Assembly: GCF_900108185.1 (NCBI RefSeq)
Contig: NZ_FNVA01000003.1
Location: 597,248 to 661,247, forward strand
DNA from: Bryocella elongata
GTDB lineage: Bacteria; Acidobacteriota; Terriglobia; Terriglobales; Acidobacteriaceae
Length of the DNA: 64,000 bases
Direction: 5' to 3'
Under the pieces are notes generated by a model. That model ran no database searches and had not been told where the DNA came from. It saw only the letters and a program-made list of their open reading frames with translations. The position numbers were made by a program, and so were the translations under genes. Each line of letters begins with the position of its first letter. The first letter of the stretch is position 1. Below are positions 43,303 through 53,855 of the stretch, in pieces.

Positions 43303-43995
43303 ATGGCGACGCTTCCGATCAGTCCCGCGGGAATGGAAGAGAATATTTCCTCCCAATATGTCCTGCTATGCGAAGGCGGCGGGGATAAGAATTTCTTCGA
43401 GGAACTTATTAGAGTAAGAAGTCTGCCAAGCTTTTACGTCACACATCCCCGAACGAGCATCGACCCCGGTGGGAGAAGTGGATTTGCTTCTAGGCTCCGC
43501 GGGCTGCGCCTACAGCATGGGTTCGACCGCATAAAGGGGATCATTGTGGCATCTGACAATGATCGGGATCCCGCAGCCTCATTCAAGGAAGTACGGGGCC
43601 AGATCCATGAGGCAGAATACAAGGCACCCAATCACCCATTCACGGTTTCGGCCGGTACACCAGCGGTTTCCATCATGATGGTTCCAGGAGCAGGCCTAGG
43701 ACAGCTGGAAACACTGTGCCTAGAAGCGATCGAGGACGAGTGGCCTAAAGAGTTTGCCTGTGCGTCAACTTATGCGGCGTGTGTCGGTATCGAAAAATGG
43801 CCGAACGTTGGCAAACGAGAGCGCGCCAAGTTACGGGCGCTCATTTCGCATATCTGCCAAAAAGACCCTAACAGCAGTCTGAGCCACCTTTGGCACGAAA
43901 AGCGGGAGTTGGTCATACCGCTCACGCACAAATGCTTCGATCCAATATCCGCTTATTTGAGTGGATTCGAGGCAGCCGTGGCCGAGGCATCGTAG
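43303..43995 (+). CDS. TOPRIM-like (DUF3226-type) partner of the AAA ATPase
   Basis: A 230-residue protein. YVLLCEGGGDKNFFEELI places the TOPRIM glutamate E24 and D28; IKGIIVASDNDRDP supplies the DxD pair (D85, D87); a GLGQLETLCLEAI segment follows, corresponding to the LE motif of DUF3226 proteins. TOPRIM partners of OLD-like ATPases act as nucleases or effectors. ATG 43303 is chosen because the fold starts there; a longer frame upstream to 43225 overlaps the ATPase gene. It shares the cassette's A/T-rich composition. Confidence 0.8.
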   Translation: MATLPISPAGMEENISSQYVLLCEGGGDKNFFEELIRVRSLPSFYVTHPRTSIDPGGRSGFASRLRGLRLQHGFDRIKGIIVASDNDRDPAASFKEVRGQIHEAEYKAPNHPFTVSAGTPAVSIMMVPGAGLGQLETLCLEAIEDEWPKEFACASTYAACVGIEKWPNVGKRERAKLRALISHICQKDPNSSLSHLWHEKRELVIPLTHKCFDPISAYLSGFEAAVAEAS

Positions 43996-44166
43996 CCCTT
44001 GGGGCGATCGACGTTCTTCGCCTGAGGCGAATTCTTAGGAGACGCACCATCCGGAAGGCCCCGGCTTGAACCGGGCCGTCGAGCCCCACCCAACCTGTGT
44101 CTTTAGCCGCCGAGGTACGCTTCCACAACATCGGTCGAACCCGGCCCCGCGAGCCAACAAGCAGCC

Positions 44167-45015
44167 TCAATCCAGCTCCTTCGGCTTCTCCGCCCGGTCC
44201 ACCACCAGCACTTCCACCGGTCCCTTCGTGCCCACCAGCTTCAGCCCCAGCTGCTCTTGCAGCGCCGCCTCCAGCGACGGCCCATCGCTGTTCTCGGAGC
44301 TTCCATCGCTCCAGTTCAGCGTCACGTCGTAGAAGCTCGCGAGCCCCGTCTTGTCCACTACCGAGCGGTCCAGAATCCGCCCCAGGCTGCCGCACAGGTC
44401 GCTGATGCGAATCCCCGTGGCATCCAGGTGCGTCCCCATTACGGAGGTATTCCCGCGCCCGTTGTGTCCCGGCTTGATCGGCTCCGGCGTCGCCGCTGAG
44501 CCATCCGCAGGCCGCGGCGGCGGAGGGTTCTCCACCAGTCCCGGGGCGACTCCCGGCCCGCCGCCCACGCGCTGCAGCTCATACATCGCCATCACTCGCG
44601 TCTCCATGTGGGTCTCTGCCCCAAAGCGCTCACGCAATACCCGTTCGAAGACCTCCCGCCGCAGTTTGCCCGTCATGTGCTTCAGAAACTCCGGGTCATC
44701 GGCCAGCACCTTGGCCTGGATGTCGAAGTGCTCGCTCTCCGCCCACTTCGGCAGCCCAACGATCTGCGAATCCCTCATCCCGTACACGTTCTTGAGCAGA
44801 TCCTTCAGCGACGCGTCCGTGATGAAGATCGTGCCGCTGTCCATCCGGATGCGCAGATGAGTGTCCGCCGCCCGGCTGGGCCGCACTGTGCTCACCACGT
44901 CATACTGCGGGACTGCGGAAACTGGCGGCGCAGTCGTTGCGGAGGGTGTAGCGGGCACAGCCCTCGGCACATCCTGAGCAGCAGCCGTCCAAGCCGCGAG
45001 AACGATGTACCCCAT
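44167..45015 (-). CDS. TIGR03435 family acidobacterial protein
   Basis: A 282-residue exported protein. After a short hydrophobic start (YIVLAAWTAAAQ) comes YDVVSTVRPSRAADTHLRIRMDSGTIFITDASLKDLLKNVYGMRD, the opening of TIGR03435 domains, then QIVGLPKWAESEHFDIQAKV, and a C-terminal segment VVDKTGLASFYDVTLNWSDG with ALQEQLGLKLVGTKGPVEVLVVDRAEKP. This family is expanded in Acidobacteriota; its function is unknown. The start at 45015 is chosen for the hydrophobic leader; the frame continues to 45078. Confidence 0.9.
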   Translation of the reverse strand: MGYIVLAAWTAAAQDVPRAVPATPSATTAPPVSAVPQYDVVSTVRPSRAADTHLRIRMDSGTIFITDASLKDLLKNVYGMRDSQIVGLPKWAESEHFDIQAKVLADDPEFLKHMTGKLRREVFERVLRERFGAETHMETRVMAMYELQRVGGGPGVAPGLVENPPPPRPADGSAATPEPIKPGHNGRGNTSVMGTHLDATGIRISDLCGSLGRILDRSVVDKTGLASFYDVTLNWSDGSSENSDGPSLEAALQEQLGLKLVGTKGPVEVLVVDRAEKPKELD

Positions 45016-45607
45016 GAAGCTCTGGTTTAAGCTGCGAATCACGTACCTCGCCTCCAACTTCGTCTCCCGAGCTCGCATGCCGCTGCCCCAGCCTGTATCG
45101 CGCCGCTCATCTGCACATACGTTCGTCTCCCGTTCGCGGAATGCAGAAAGTAGTCACCACGAGTGCCTGACATGGACCGGAGACTTGGACCGGAGACTTG
45201 GCATACTTCTCACCCCAATTCTCTACAATGGAATCAGGCCTCAGCATGCAATCGCGAACCCCCTGTTCCTGAGGTCCACCCCTAAAGTCTCTGCTTCGAA
45301 GACTTTGCGAAAATGCCGGGGGGGGGGGGGGAGAGGTAATTCACTCTACAGCCCGTCAAAATCCCTTCCCCCGAATCCGGCTTTGCTCTAGCCTGTTCCC
45401 ACTCCGAAAAAGCACCGGGCCCCGTCGCGCATCCCCTTACAGGACGACCCGCTTGCCTGCCTCTTCTTCAATCCCGGATGGCAAACGTTCGCGCGCGGCT
45501 GGGTGACGTCTCTGGCCCAGCACTAAGAGCGCGACGAGGCACGACGAACATGCACTGTTGTTGGCTTCTGTAATCTCTCGGGAGACGAGGAGTCGAGCGA
45601 TGGTCCG
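45016..45607. other. Intergenic region with G14 run and 13-bp direct repeat
   Basis: 592 bases without a supported gene. It contains two adjacent copies of ggaccggagactt (45174-45186 and 45187-45199) and a 14-base G homopolymer (45318-45331). Homopolymers this long are uncommon in this window and may be polymorphic or error-prone. No promoter was identified. Confidence 0.5.
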
Positions 45608-46078
45608 CTAGCGGAACAGGCGCTTGTACTCGAACCACATGCTCACGCGCCACACCACAATCATCCCGAAGGCCAGGATGAAGAACAAACCTGCGGTCTG
45701 TTCCACGGTGATATAGCGGCCAATGTAGCCGCGCGCGAAGTAGCGCACCGCCGCCAGCACCAGCACCACGCCGAAGAAGATCTTCGACCGGCGCACCATC
45801 ACGGTATTGCCTTCCAGCACCAGCCGCGACGTGCGGATGAGTGGATACGCCAGCACCACAGCGCCAACCAGGAACGCTGCCAGCCCCCAGAGTAGTGGTA
45901 CGCGGAAGGCGGGAACGATGAACATGCAGAAACCGGTGGACATACCGGCCGGCGGAATCAGGATGGCCTTTTGGGTCACAGGCCGTCGGCCCTCCCGCAG
46001 CCGCCACATGAGCACACCACAGAGACCAACCAACGCACCTACGGCAGACGTTCCCGGAGCAAATAGCATCGTCACCAT
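45608..46078 (-). CDS. CcdC-like (DUF1453) membrane protein
   Basis: A 156-residue protein with four or five hydrophobic segments. The TQKAILIPPAGMSTGFCMFIVP, LAYPLIRTSRLVLEGNTVMVRRSKIF and AGLFFILAFGMIVVWRVSMWFEYKRL segments are the DUF1453/CcdC signature. CcdC is found near cytochrome c maturation genes in Bacillus; its function is not settled. It is divergent from the multicopper oxidase, sharing a 132-bp intergenic region. Confidence 0.85.
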   Translation of the reverse strand: MVTMLFAPGTSAVGALVGLCGVLMWRLREGRRPVTQKAILIPPAGMSTGFCMFIVPAFRVPLLWGLAAFLVGAVVLAYPLIRTSRLVLEGNTVMVRRSKIFFGVVLVLAAVRYFARGYIGRYITVEQTAGLFFILAFGMIVVWRVSMWFEYKRLFR

Positions 46079-46210
46079 CTTAACGGGTTTGAGGGCCGCA
46101 GATTGTGCCGGCCCGCACCGATGTGTTTCAGCCCAGCGGTATGCGCATGTCAGTCCTCAGGGATGAGCTATGCTGGGGCGCACCCCAATTCTCATCTTCC
46201 CGGAGCTCCC

Positions 46211-47389
46211 ATGCCTCAGCCGAGACAGGTTCGTCTGCTTGCGTTGCTGCTTCTGTTGGCCGCTTCCATCTTCCAAGCGGCGATCGCGAACGCCGTTTCT
46301 GTCAGGCCTGCGCCCGGCAAGACGCGCACGTACTTCGTCGCTGCCGACGAGGTTCAGTGGGACTACACGCCCTCCGGCCGGGACGAGGCGATGGGCATGG
46401 ACTTCGACGATGTTGGCAAGGCCTTCACGCAGTCCGGTCCGCATCGCATCGGCCACATCTACAAGAAGGCCATTTACCGTGAGTACACCGATGCCACCTT
46501 CACCACCCTCAAGCCTCGTCCTGCCGACGAGGCGTATCTCGGGTTGCTGGGGCCCATCCTTCGCGGTGCTGTAGGCGACACCATCCGCGTCGTCTTCAAG
46601 AACAACGCCACGCACCCGTACAGCATGCATCCTCACGGCGTGTTGTATGAGAAGGACTCCGAAGGCGCGGACTACAACGACAACACCACGGGCAAGGATA
46701 AGGAAGACGGCGGTGTAGCTCCGGGCGCGACGCACACCTACACATGGCAGATCCCCGAACGCTCCGGTCCTGGGCCCAACGATCCCAGCTCGGTCTTCTG
46801 GCTGTATCACTCGCACGCGGATGAGTTGAGCGATGTGGCTTCGGGCCTCTTCGGTGTCATCGTCATCACGCGCCGCGGCATGGCCCGTCCTGACGGCAGG
46901 CCGAAGGACGTCGACCACGAGTTTGTGAGCCTCTACATCGCGATCAACGAGAACGAGAGCCATTACCTCGACGACAACATCCGCGACCACACCACTGACC
47001 CCAAGCACGTCAACAAGCTGGAGTCGATTCCCACGACTCCCGGCGGCATGCTGGGGACGATTGCGGGCACGGGCTTCTTCGAGACCAATATCAAGTGGTC
47101 GATCAATGGCTATATCTTCGGCAATATGCCTATGATGACCATGAAGAAGGGCGACCATGTGCGTTGGTACGTGGCTACGCTGGGAGACTTCTTCAATGCA
47201 CATACGCCGCACTGGCATGGCAACACCGTGCTGGTGAACGGCCAGCGCACGGACGTTCTGTGGATCGGCGCGGCGCAGATGATCACGGCCGATATGGTTC
47301 CGGACGCGCCGGGCATCTGGCTCTATCACTGCCACATCAGCGATCACATGCTGGCAGGCATGGTCGCGAGATACCAGGTGACGAAGTAA
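46211..47389 (+). CDS. Exported multicopper oxidase (ceruloplasmin-like)
   Basis: A 392-residue protein with a signal peptide (LLALLLLLAASIFQAAIANA). Copper ligand motifs are MHPHG, YHSH, HTPHWHG and HCHISDHM, i.e. all four trinuclear and type 1 sites, with Met as axial ligand. The first domain has the acidic EGADYNDNTTGKDKEDGG loop typical of ceruloplasmin/coagulation-factor-like members. It may oxidise Cu(I), Fe(II) or phenolics in the periplasm. ATG 46211 is supported by GGAG at about 46202. The frame begins upstream at 46103. Confidence 0.88.
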   Translation: MPQPRQVRLLALLLLLAASIFQAAIANAVSVRPAPGKTRTYFVAADEVQWDYTPSGRDEAMGMDFDDVGKAFTQSGPHRIGHIYKKAIYREYTDATFTTLKPRPADEAYLGLLGPILRGAVGDTIRVVFKNNATHPYSMHPHGVLYEKDSEGADYNDNTTGKDKEDGGVAPGATHTYTWQIPERSGPGPNDPSSVFWLYHSHADELSDVASGLFGVIVITRRGMARPDGRPKDVDHEFVSLYIAINENESHYLDDNIRDHTTDPKHVNKLESIPTTPGGMLGTIAGTGFFETNIKWSINGYIFGNMPMMTMKKGDHVRWYVATLGDFFNAHTPHWHGNTVLVNGQRTDVLWIGAAQMITADMVPDAPGIWLYHCHISDHMLAGMVARYQVTK

Positions 47390-47399
47390 GCGAAGGCGA

Positions 47400-47840
47400 C
47401 TACTTCTTCGTCTTCTTCCTGGCAGCACGTTCGGCGACGATGGCGGCATTTTCCGCAACCGCGGCGCGGAAGAGCTGCTTGAACGCGGTCGCGTTGATGC
47501 TCTCGCCCTCGCGAATGTCGATCGCGCGACGCACGTTTCCTTCCAGGCTGGAATTGAACAGCTTCTTCGGGTCGGGGATCGAGGCGCCGTGAGCGAAGGT
47601 AAGCTTCACCACCTGCTTGTGCGTCTCGCCCGTGCACACGATGCCATCATGCGAGAAGACCGGCGTGCCGCCAGACGAAGGCCTCTCCCACTTCCACTCT
47701 TCGACGACACCCGGGTCGGCGTCATGGATGAGCTGACGCATGCGGGCGAGGGTCTCGCCGCGCCAGTCGCCCAGCGTCTCAATTCGTTTTGTGATCTTCT
47801 CCGATGCGCCCTCCGCGTCGGGATACAGGGCTGGTTTCAT
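47400..47840 (-). CDS. DUF1801 (YdhG-like) protein
   Basis: A 146-residue cytoplasmic protein. MRQLIHDADPGVVEEWKWERPSSGGTPVFSHDGIVCTGETHKQVVKLTFAHGASI is the DUF1801 core, a domain of the MutS-like/YdhG fold with unknown function, and the C-terminal Lys-rich tail (ARKKTKK) is typical. It ends 11 nt from the multicopper oxidase stop, the two genes being convergent. Confidence 0.88.
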   Translation of the reverse strand: MKPALYPDAEGASEKITKRIETLGDWRGETLARMRQLIHDADPGVVEEWKWERPSSGGTPVFSHDGIVCTGETHKQVVKLTFAHGASIPDPKKLFNSSLEGNVRRAIDIREGESINATAFKQLFRAAVAENAAIVAERAARKKTKK

Positions 47841-47928
47841 CGATCGCCATCCTCCAGGTCTTACTTTCTACCTCAGGAGGCCGTAGCTTGCGAAGACCGT
47901 TATCGCAAATGCACCCTGGCAGGGCGCT

Positions 47929-48549
47929 TTACTTCGCGAGCAGCTCCTCGAATACGTAGTGCAGGAAGACGCGCAGGGGTTCGTCGCTCTTATCCGCCTG
48001 GGAACGCAACAGGGCTCCTTCCCAGCTGTTCAGCACGAAGCCGGCGAGCATGTCAGGCTTCATCGACTTTGCCAGGTCGCCCTTCTCAACGGCCTCGCGA
48101 AGCGCGACAGCAACTCCGGTCTGCCACGTCGTGAACGATTTGCTGATGTCGGTTTGCAGCGCAGGGTTGGAGCCAGCCACTTCGAGGCTGAAGCTGCCCA
48201 GGAGGCAACCGGGGATGGGACTTTGTTGTCCAGCGGCCGCGATGAGCTCCTCGAAGTAACGACGCAACCGCTTCAACGGCGCCTGCTTGCCGTGCATCAA
48301 CGTGGCTTCAGCATGCTTGCTCGCGAGCGAAACATAACGTTCCAGCACTGCAGCGGCAAACTCTTCTTTACTGCCGAAGTGGTGATAGAAGGAGCCCTTG
48401 GGCACGTCCGCTGCCTTCAGAATCTCCTGCAGCCCGGTCGCGCCATAGCCATGGCGGCGCATCAGATTCAGACCTACGTCGATGAGGTGTTCTTTCGTCG
48501 AGCGTGGTGTGGTCTTCGTGCTGTCGATCTCCGTTGTCTTTGCAGCCAT
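47929..48549 (-). CDS. TetR/AcrR family regulator
   Basis: A 206-residue regulator. The N-terminal helix-turn-helix is LQEILKAADVPKGSFYHHFGSKEEFAAAVL (about residues 40-69). The ligand domain includes PIPGCLLGSFSLEVAGSNPALQ, a pattern found in YxaF/LmrA-like TetR proteins. It lies downstream of an SDR gene on the same strand, and a palindrome of the type bound by such regulators sits upstream of that SDR (49529-49544). Regulation of the SDR by this protein is therefore a reasonable inference. Confidence 0.92.
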   Translation of the reverse strand: MAAKTTEIDSTKTTPRSTKEHLIDVGLNLMRRHGYGATGLQEILKAADVPKGSFYHHFGSKEEFAAAVLERYVSLASKHAEATLMHGKQAPLKRLRRYFEELIAAAGQQSPIPGCLLGSFSLEVAGSNPALQTDISKSFTTWQTGVAVALREAVEKGDLAKSMKPDMLAGFVLNSWEGALLRSQADKSDEPLRVFLHYVFEELLAK

Positions 48550-48580
48550 GGCGTTGTTCCTTCCTTGTCAGCAGAACGCA

Positions 48581-48606
48581 AGCCCCCGTGCCGAAGCACG
48601 AGGGCT
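48581..48606 (-). terminator. Hairpin between SDR and TetR genes
   Basis: An 11-bp near-perfect stem (one mismatch), agcccccgtgc (48581-48591) and gcacgagggct (48596-48606), loop CGAA. It lies between the SDR stop and the TetR start on the same strand, suggesting partial or full termination. Confidence 0.6.
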
Positions 48607-48651
48607 ACACGTCTATCCTACGGTTTGCGTCGTTGCAGTTTCGCCGCACGC

Positions 48652-49470
48652 TTACTGCTGCGAGGCAACACCATAGCGGGCTGCGGGCTCACGACGCGAA
48701 AGGTTCGGAGCCAGCGCGAGGCGCGCCTTCTCGTAGGCTTCGAAGTCCGCTGCGTTGGGCAGAGCGGGGATGGTGGCGAACTCGCCCTGGTCTAGGCCTG
48801 CGAGGGAAGCGTCGACCATGTCTTCCGTCGTCATGACCCACTCGGCAGGAAGGCTGTGGACGGGCACGCCTGCCTTGCCCCACAGCGGGGTCGCGGTCGC
48901 GCCTGGCAGTACTACCTGCACTGTCACACCCTTGTCTGCGAGCTCGTTCTTCAGCGAGATGCTGAAGTTCTGCACATAGGCCTTGGTACCGCTGTAAGTG
49001 CCGTTGAGCAATTCGGGTGCGAGAGCTACGACCGATCCGATATTGATGATGAGACCGGCGCCGCGAGCGACGAACGCCGAGGCAGCGGCGTGTGCGAGGC
49101 GTGTCAGAGCAGTCACGTTCAAATAGATCATCTGCTCGAGATAGTCGGGATCGGCTTCGAGCAGCTTGTTCGCGGCCGCGATGCCTGCATTGTTTACAAG
49201 CGCGGTGATGGATGCGTCGGTGGCGAGGCGCTGCACTACGCGCTTTACATCGGCCGGGGCGGTGAGGTCGGCCTGCAGGGTTTCGACCTTGCGACCGGTG
49301 CTGAACTGGATCTGCTCGGCAACTTCGGTGAGCTTGTCCTGGCTGCGAGCGACGAGGATGAGGTCGTAGCCGCGCTTGGCAAGGCGGTCGGCATAGACGG
49401 CGCCGATACCCGTGGAGGCTCCGGTGATGAGGGCTGTGCCTTTGGTGGAGGTGTTGGAAGGTGTGGACAT
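48652..49470 (-). CDS. SDR family NAD(P)-dependent oxidoreductase
   Basis: A 272-residue Rossmann-fold enzyme. GTALITGASTGIGAVYADRLA is the cofactor-binding motif (TGxxxGIG), NNAG at ALVNNAGIAAANK, the catalytic Ser in IINIGSVVAL, and the YSGTK (YxxxK) motif. It reduces or oxidises an unknown substrate. ATG 49470 is chosen because GGAGATCACC lies immediately upstream; a longer frame to 49590 has no family features. The operator palindrome at 49529-49544 lies about 60 nt upstream. Confidence 0.93.
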   Translation of the reverse strand: MSTPSNTSTKGTALITGASTGIGAVYADRLAKRGYDLILVARSQDKLTEVAEQIQFSTGRKVETLQADLTAPADVKRVVQRLATDASITALVNNAGIAAANKLLEADPDYLEQMIYLNVTALTRLAHAAASAFVARGAGLIINIGSVVALAPELLNGTYSGTKAYVQNFSISLKNELADKGVTVQVVLPGATATPLWGKAGVPVHSLPAEWVMTTEDMVDASLAGLDQGEFATIPALPNAADFEAYEKARLALAPNLSRREPAARYGVASQQ

Positions 49471-49528
49471 GGTGATCTCCTTTATCGGTTGCGCCTCGGG
49501 TCGCCCAAGGCTGCATGCTTGATATGAG

Positions 49529-49544
49529 TAGACCAGTCGGTCTA
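49529..49544. promoter_or_regulatory. Palindromic TetR-type operator upstream of SDR
   Basis: tagacc (49529-49534), agtc spacer and ggtcta (49539-49544) form a perfect inverted repeat. The sequence strongly resembles the LmrA/YxaF box of Bacillus TetR regulators (TAGACC..GTC type). It is about 60 nt upstream of the SDR start and probably the target of the neighbouring TetR protein. Confidence 0.65.
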
Positions 49545-49594
49545 TAGATGCAGAAGTTTTTCGCTTTTTGGAGTTTCGTTGCACCCGCAAATGC

Positions 49595-49636
49595 GAAGGC
49601 CCGCCGGGGAGGTTGAACTCCTGCCGGCGGGCCTTC
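49595..49636 (-). terminator. Intrinsic terminator of katG
   Basis: A 13-bp perfect stem gaaggcccgccgg (49595-49607) and ccggcgggccttc (49624-49636), located 24 nt beyond the katG stop on the minus strand. It lies between katG and the divergent SDR promoter region. Confidence 0.75.
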
Positions 49637-49660
49637 AGCTGTTTCGAGGCGGTTGCGGTT

Positions 49661-51976
<2,316 letters not shown>

Positions 51977-51992
51977 CTAGATGCTGGCGCGG

Positions 51993-53708
51993 CTAGCTCG
52001 GGTCGCGTGGGAGATCGGCCCAGACCCTGCGCTCCAACGGTTCGGGATCGTTGACGACGCGGCAGTTGGCGTCGAGCATCATCGTTGCGCGCTGCGGGAG
52101 CTTGTATGCGGGCCACGCTGGCTGGCCCTTCGCGGCTGGCTGGCCGGTGCGTGCGAAGGTCGCCCACATCTCACTGAGGTTGTGTGCGGTCTGGATGGAG
52201 GCCGCGCGCGAGGCTTCGTCGCTGCCGATGGCTTTCAGCAGGTAGGCCTGCAGGTCGGACTTCGGCTTGCCGTCGCCGCCGGGGAAGAGGTTGTCGAAGC
52301 GGAAGGCAACGTCCCAGGAGTGATACGCACCGCGTTTGTGCTGCGTGCCGGGTACGAGCTCATCGCAGCCGTGCGTGTAGACGTACATGTAAGTTGCAGC
52401 ATCGTGCTGCGTCGCCTGCTGGGCGACCTTGCGCTCAGCCAGCGTGATGGAGTCGGTACGGAAGCGCTGCGCGGTCTCGATGGCGATGTAGAGGTCGGTT
52501 GGCGAGTCTTCGGGGCGGCTGCGGTGGTAGGCGTCGTAGATCGCGTGCGCATGTTCGCCGTGGGCGCCGGTGAGGCGCTCCATCAGCGACTCGGTGGTCA
52601 ACGAGTAGGCCGCAAGGTCCTTGCCGAGGAAGAAATTCGCCTCGTCGTGGCAGGTGCCGATGATGAGCGGCTTGTTGGCAGCGAAGGGCGGTGCGGCGGG
52701 GGCGAACGGATGGTGCGGGAGCGTCGGCCCCAGGACAGGCCAGAGGTTGATGGTGTCCGGGCCAGACTTCGGAATGGAGAGAATCGCTACCTGCGCCTTG
52801 AGCAGGTCGGCTGCGGGAAGCTGGAGCAGCTTGCGCCAGTCGTTCGGGCCGAGGCCGAGTTGCTGCAAGACGGCGCGAGTGGTGGCCGCAGCACGGTCCT
52901 GTGGCAGACCATGCAGCATCGGGCCGCTCTCGATGGAGGCCTTGTGAAAGAGGTTCGCCGCGGAAGGCATGGCGAGCAGGCAGGAGACCTTCCAGCCGCC
53001 ACCGCTCTCGCCGAAGATCGTGACGTTGTCCGCGTCTCCACCAAACTGGCCTATGTTGTCGCGCACCCATTCGAGGCCGTGGCGCAGGTCGGAGAGGAGC
53101 TGCGTGCCGGAGCCGGCGAACTCGTCGCTGCCAAACTCACCGAGGTAGAGCAGGCCGAGCAGGCCGAGGCGGTGGTTGGTCTCGACGACGACCACGTCGT
53201 ACTCGCGGGCGAGGTTCGCACCGTCCTGGAAGAACGCGCCTGCCGAGCCGGAGGTGAATCCGCCGCCGTGGCAATAGAACATCACCGGGCGCTTGGGATG
53301 GTCGCAGGCCGGGGTCCACACGTTGAGGGACAGGCAATCTTCGCTGGGCGCAGGCTCATCGATGCCGTAGGTCCCACCGGGCGGTTGGATGGATGGTGCG
53401 CCGAGCGTCATGGCGTCGCGAACACCAATCCATGGGGTTGGTGGAGGTGCGGGCTTGAAGCGATTGGTCCCCGAGACAGAGCCCGCGTAGGGCACGCCCT
53501 TGAAAGCAAAGACACCGTTCTCCCGCAGACCGCGGATGCGGCCGTACTTCGTCTCGGCAACCCTGGTCTCAGGGGTGGAGCTTTGGGCAAGGCTGCGAAA
53601 GGGGTTCAGCAGCGTCGCGCCTGCGGCAGAAGCGAATCCAACAGCACCGCGACCGAGCAGGCTGCGGCGGGTGAAACGAAACGGTCCCAGCCGGGCGGCA
53701 GGGTTCAT
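51993..53708 (-). CDS. Tat-exported type B carboxylesterase
   Basis: A 571-residue protein with a Tat-like leader (FTRRSLLGRGAVGFASAAGA). The alpha/beta hydrolase carboxylesterase type B signatures are EDCLSLNVWTP and the nucleophile elbow GESGGG (Ser235), with the oxyanion HGGGF segment. Glu and His later in the chain are consistent with the triad. It hydrolyses carboxylic esters in the periplasm. Divergent or upstream context gives no more substrate information. Confidence 0.92.
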   Translation of the reverse strand: MNPAARLGPFRFTRRSLLGRGAVGFASAAGATLLNPFRSLAQSSTPETRVAETKYGRIRGLRENGVFAFKGVPYAGSVSGTNRFKPAPPPTPWIGVRDAMTLGAPSIQPPGGTYGIDEPAPSEDCLSLNVWTPACDHPKRPVMFYCHGGGFTSGSAGAFFQDGANLAREYDVVVVETNHRLGLLGLLYLGEFGSDEFAGSGTQLLSDLRHGLEWVRDNIGQFGGDADNVTIFGESGGGWKVSCLLAMPSAANLFHKASIESGPMLHGLPQDRAAATTRAVLQQLGLGPNDWRKLLQLPAADLLKAQVAILSIPKSGPDTINLWPVLGPTLPHHPFAPAAPPFAANKPLIIGTCHDEANFFLGKDLAAYSLTTESLMERLTGAHGEHAHAIYDAYHRSRPEDSPTDLYIAIETAQRFRTDSITLAERKVAQQATQHDAATYMYVYTHGCDELVPGTQHKRGAYHSWDVAFRFDNLFPGGDGKPKSDLQAYLLKAIGSDEASRAASIQTAHNLSEMWATFARTGQPAAKGQPAWPAYKLPQRATMMLDANCRVVNDPEPLERRVWADLPRDPS

Positions 53709-53855
53709 GGCAATCCTCAGTCTCCGCGCGTAGCGTCAGCGTCGAAGCTGTCTTAAGGATATCGGATTGCGATGTCGTAAGCCTACATGTTGGTTAACCA
53801 GCGGTTAAGCTATTGCGATTTGGGCGAGTCTTGGCCGCTGTTTCTCAGCGTGCCA

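Noticed and set aside
42233..43995. Assignment as a canonical PARIS system
   Set aside because: The second gene reads like DUF3226 rather than the DUF4435 TOPRIM protein of PARIS, so only a general ATPase/TOPRIM defence-like label is justified.
51981..53756. 591-residue plus-strand frame opposite the carboxylesterase
   Set aside because: Shadow of the esterase; composition is that of an antisense reading.
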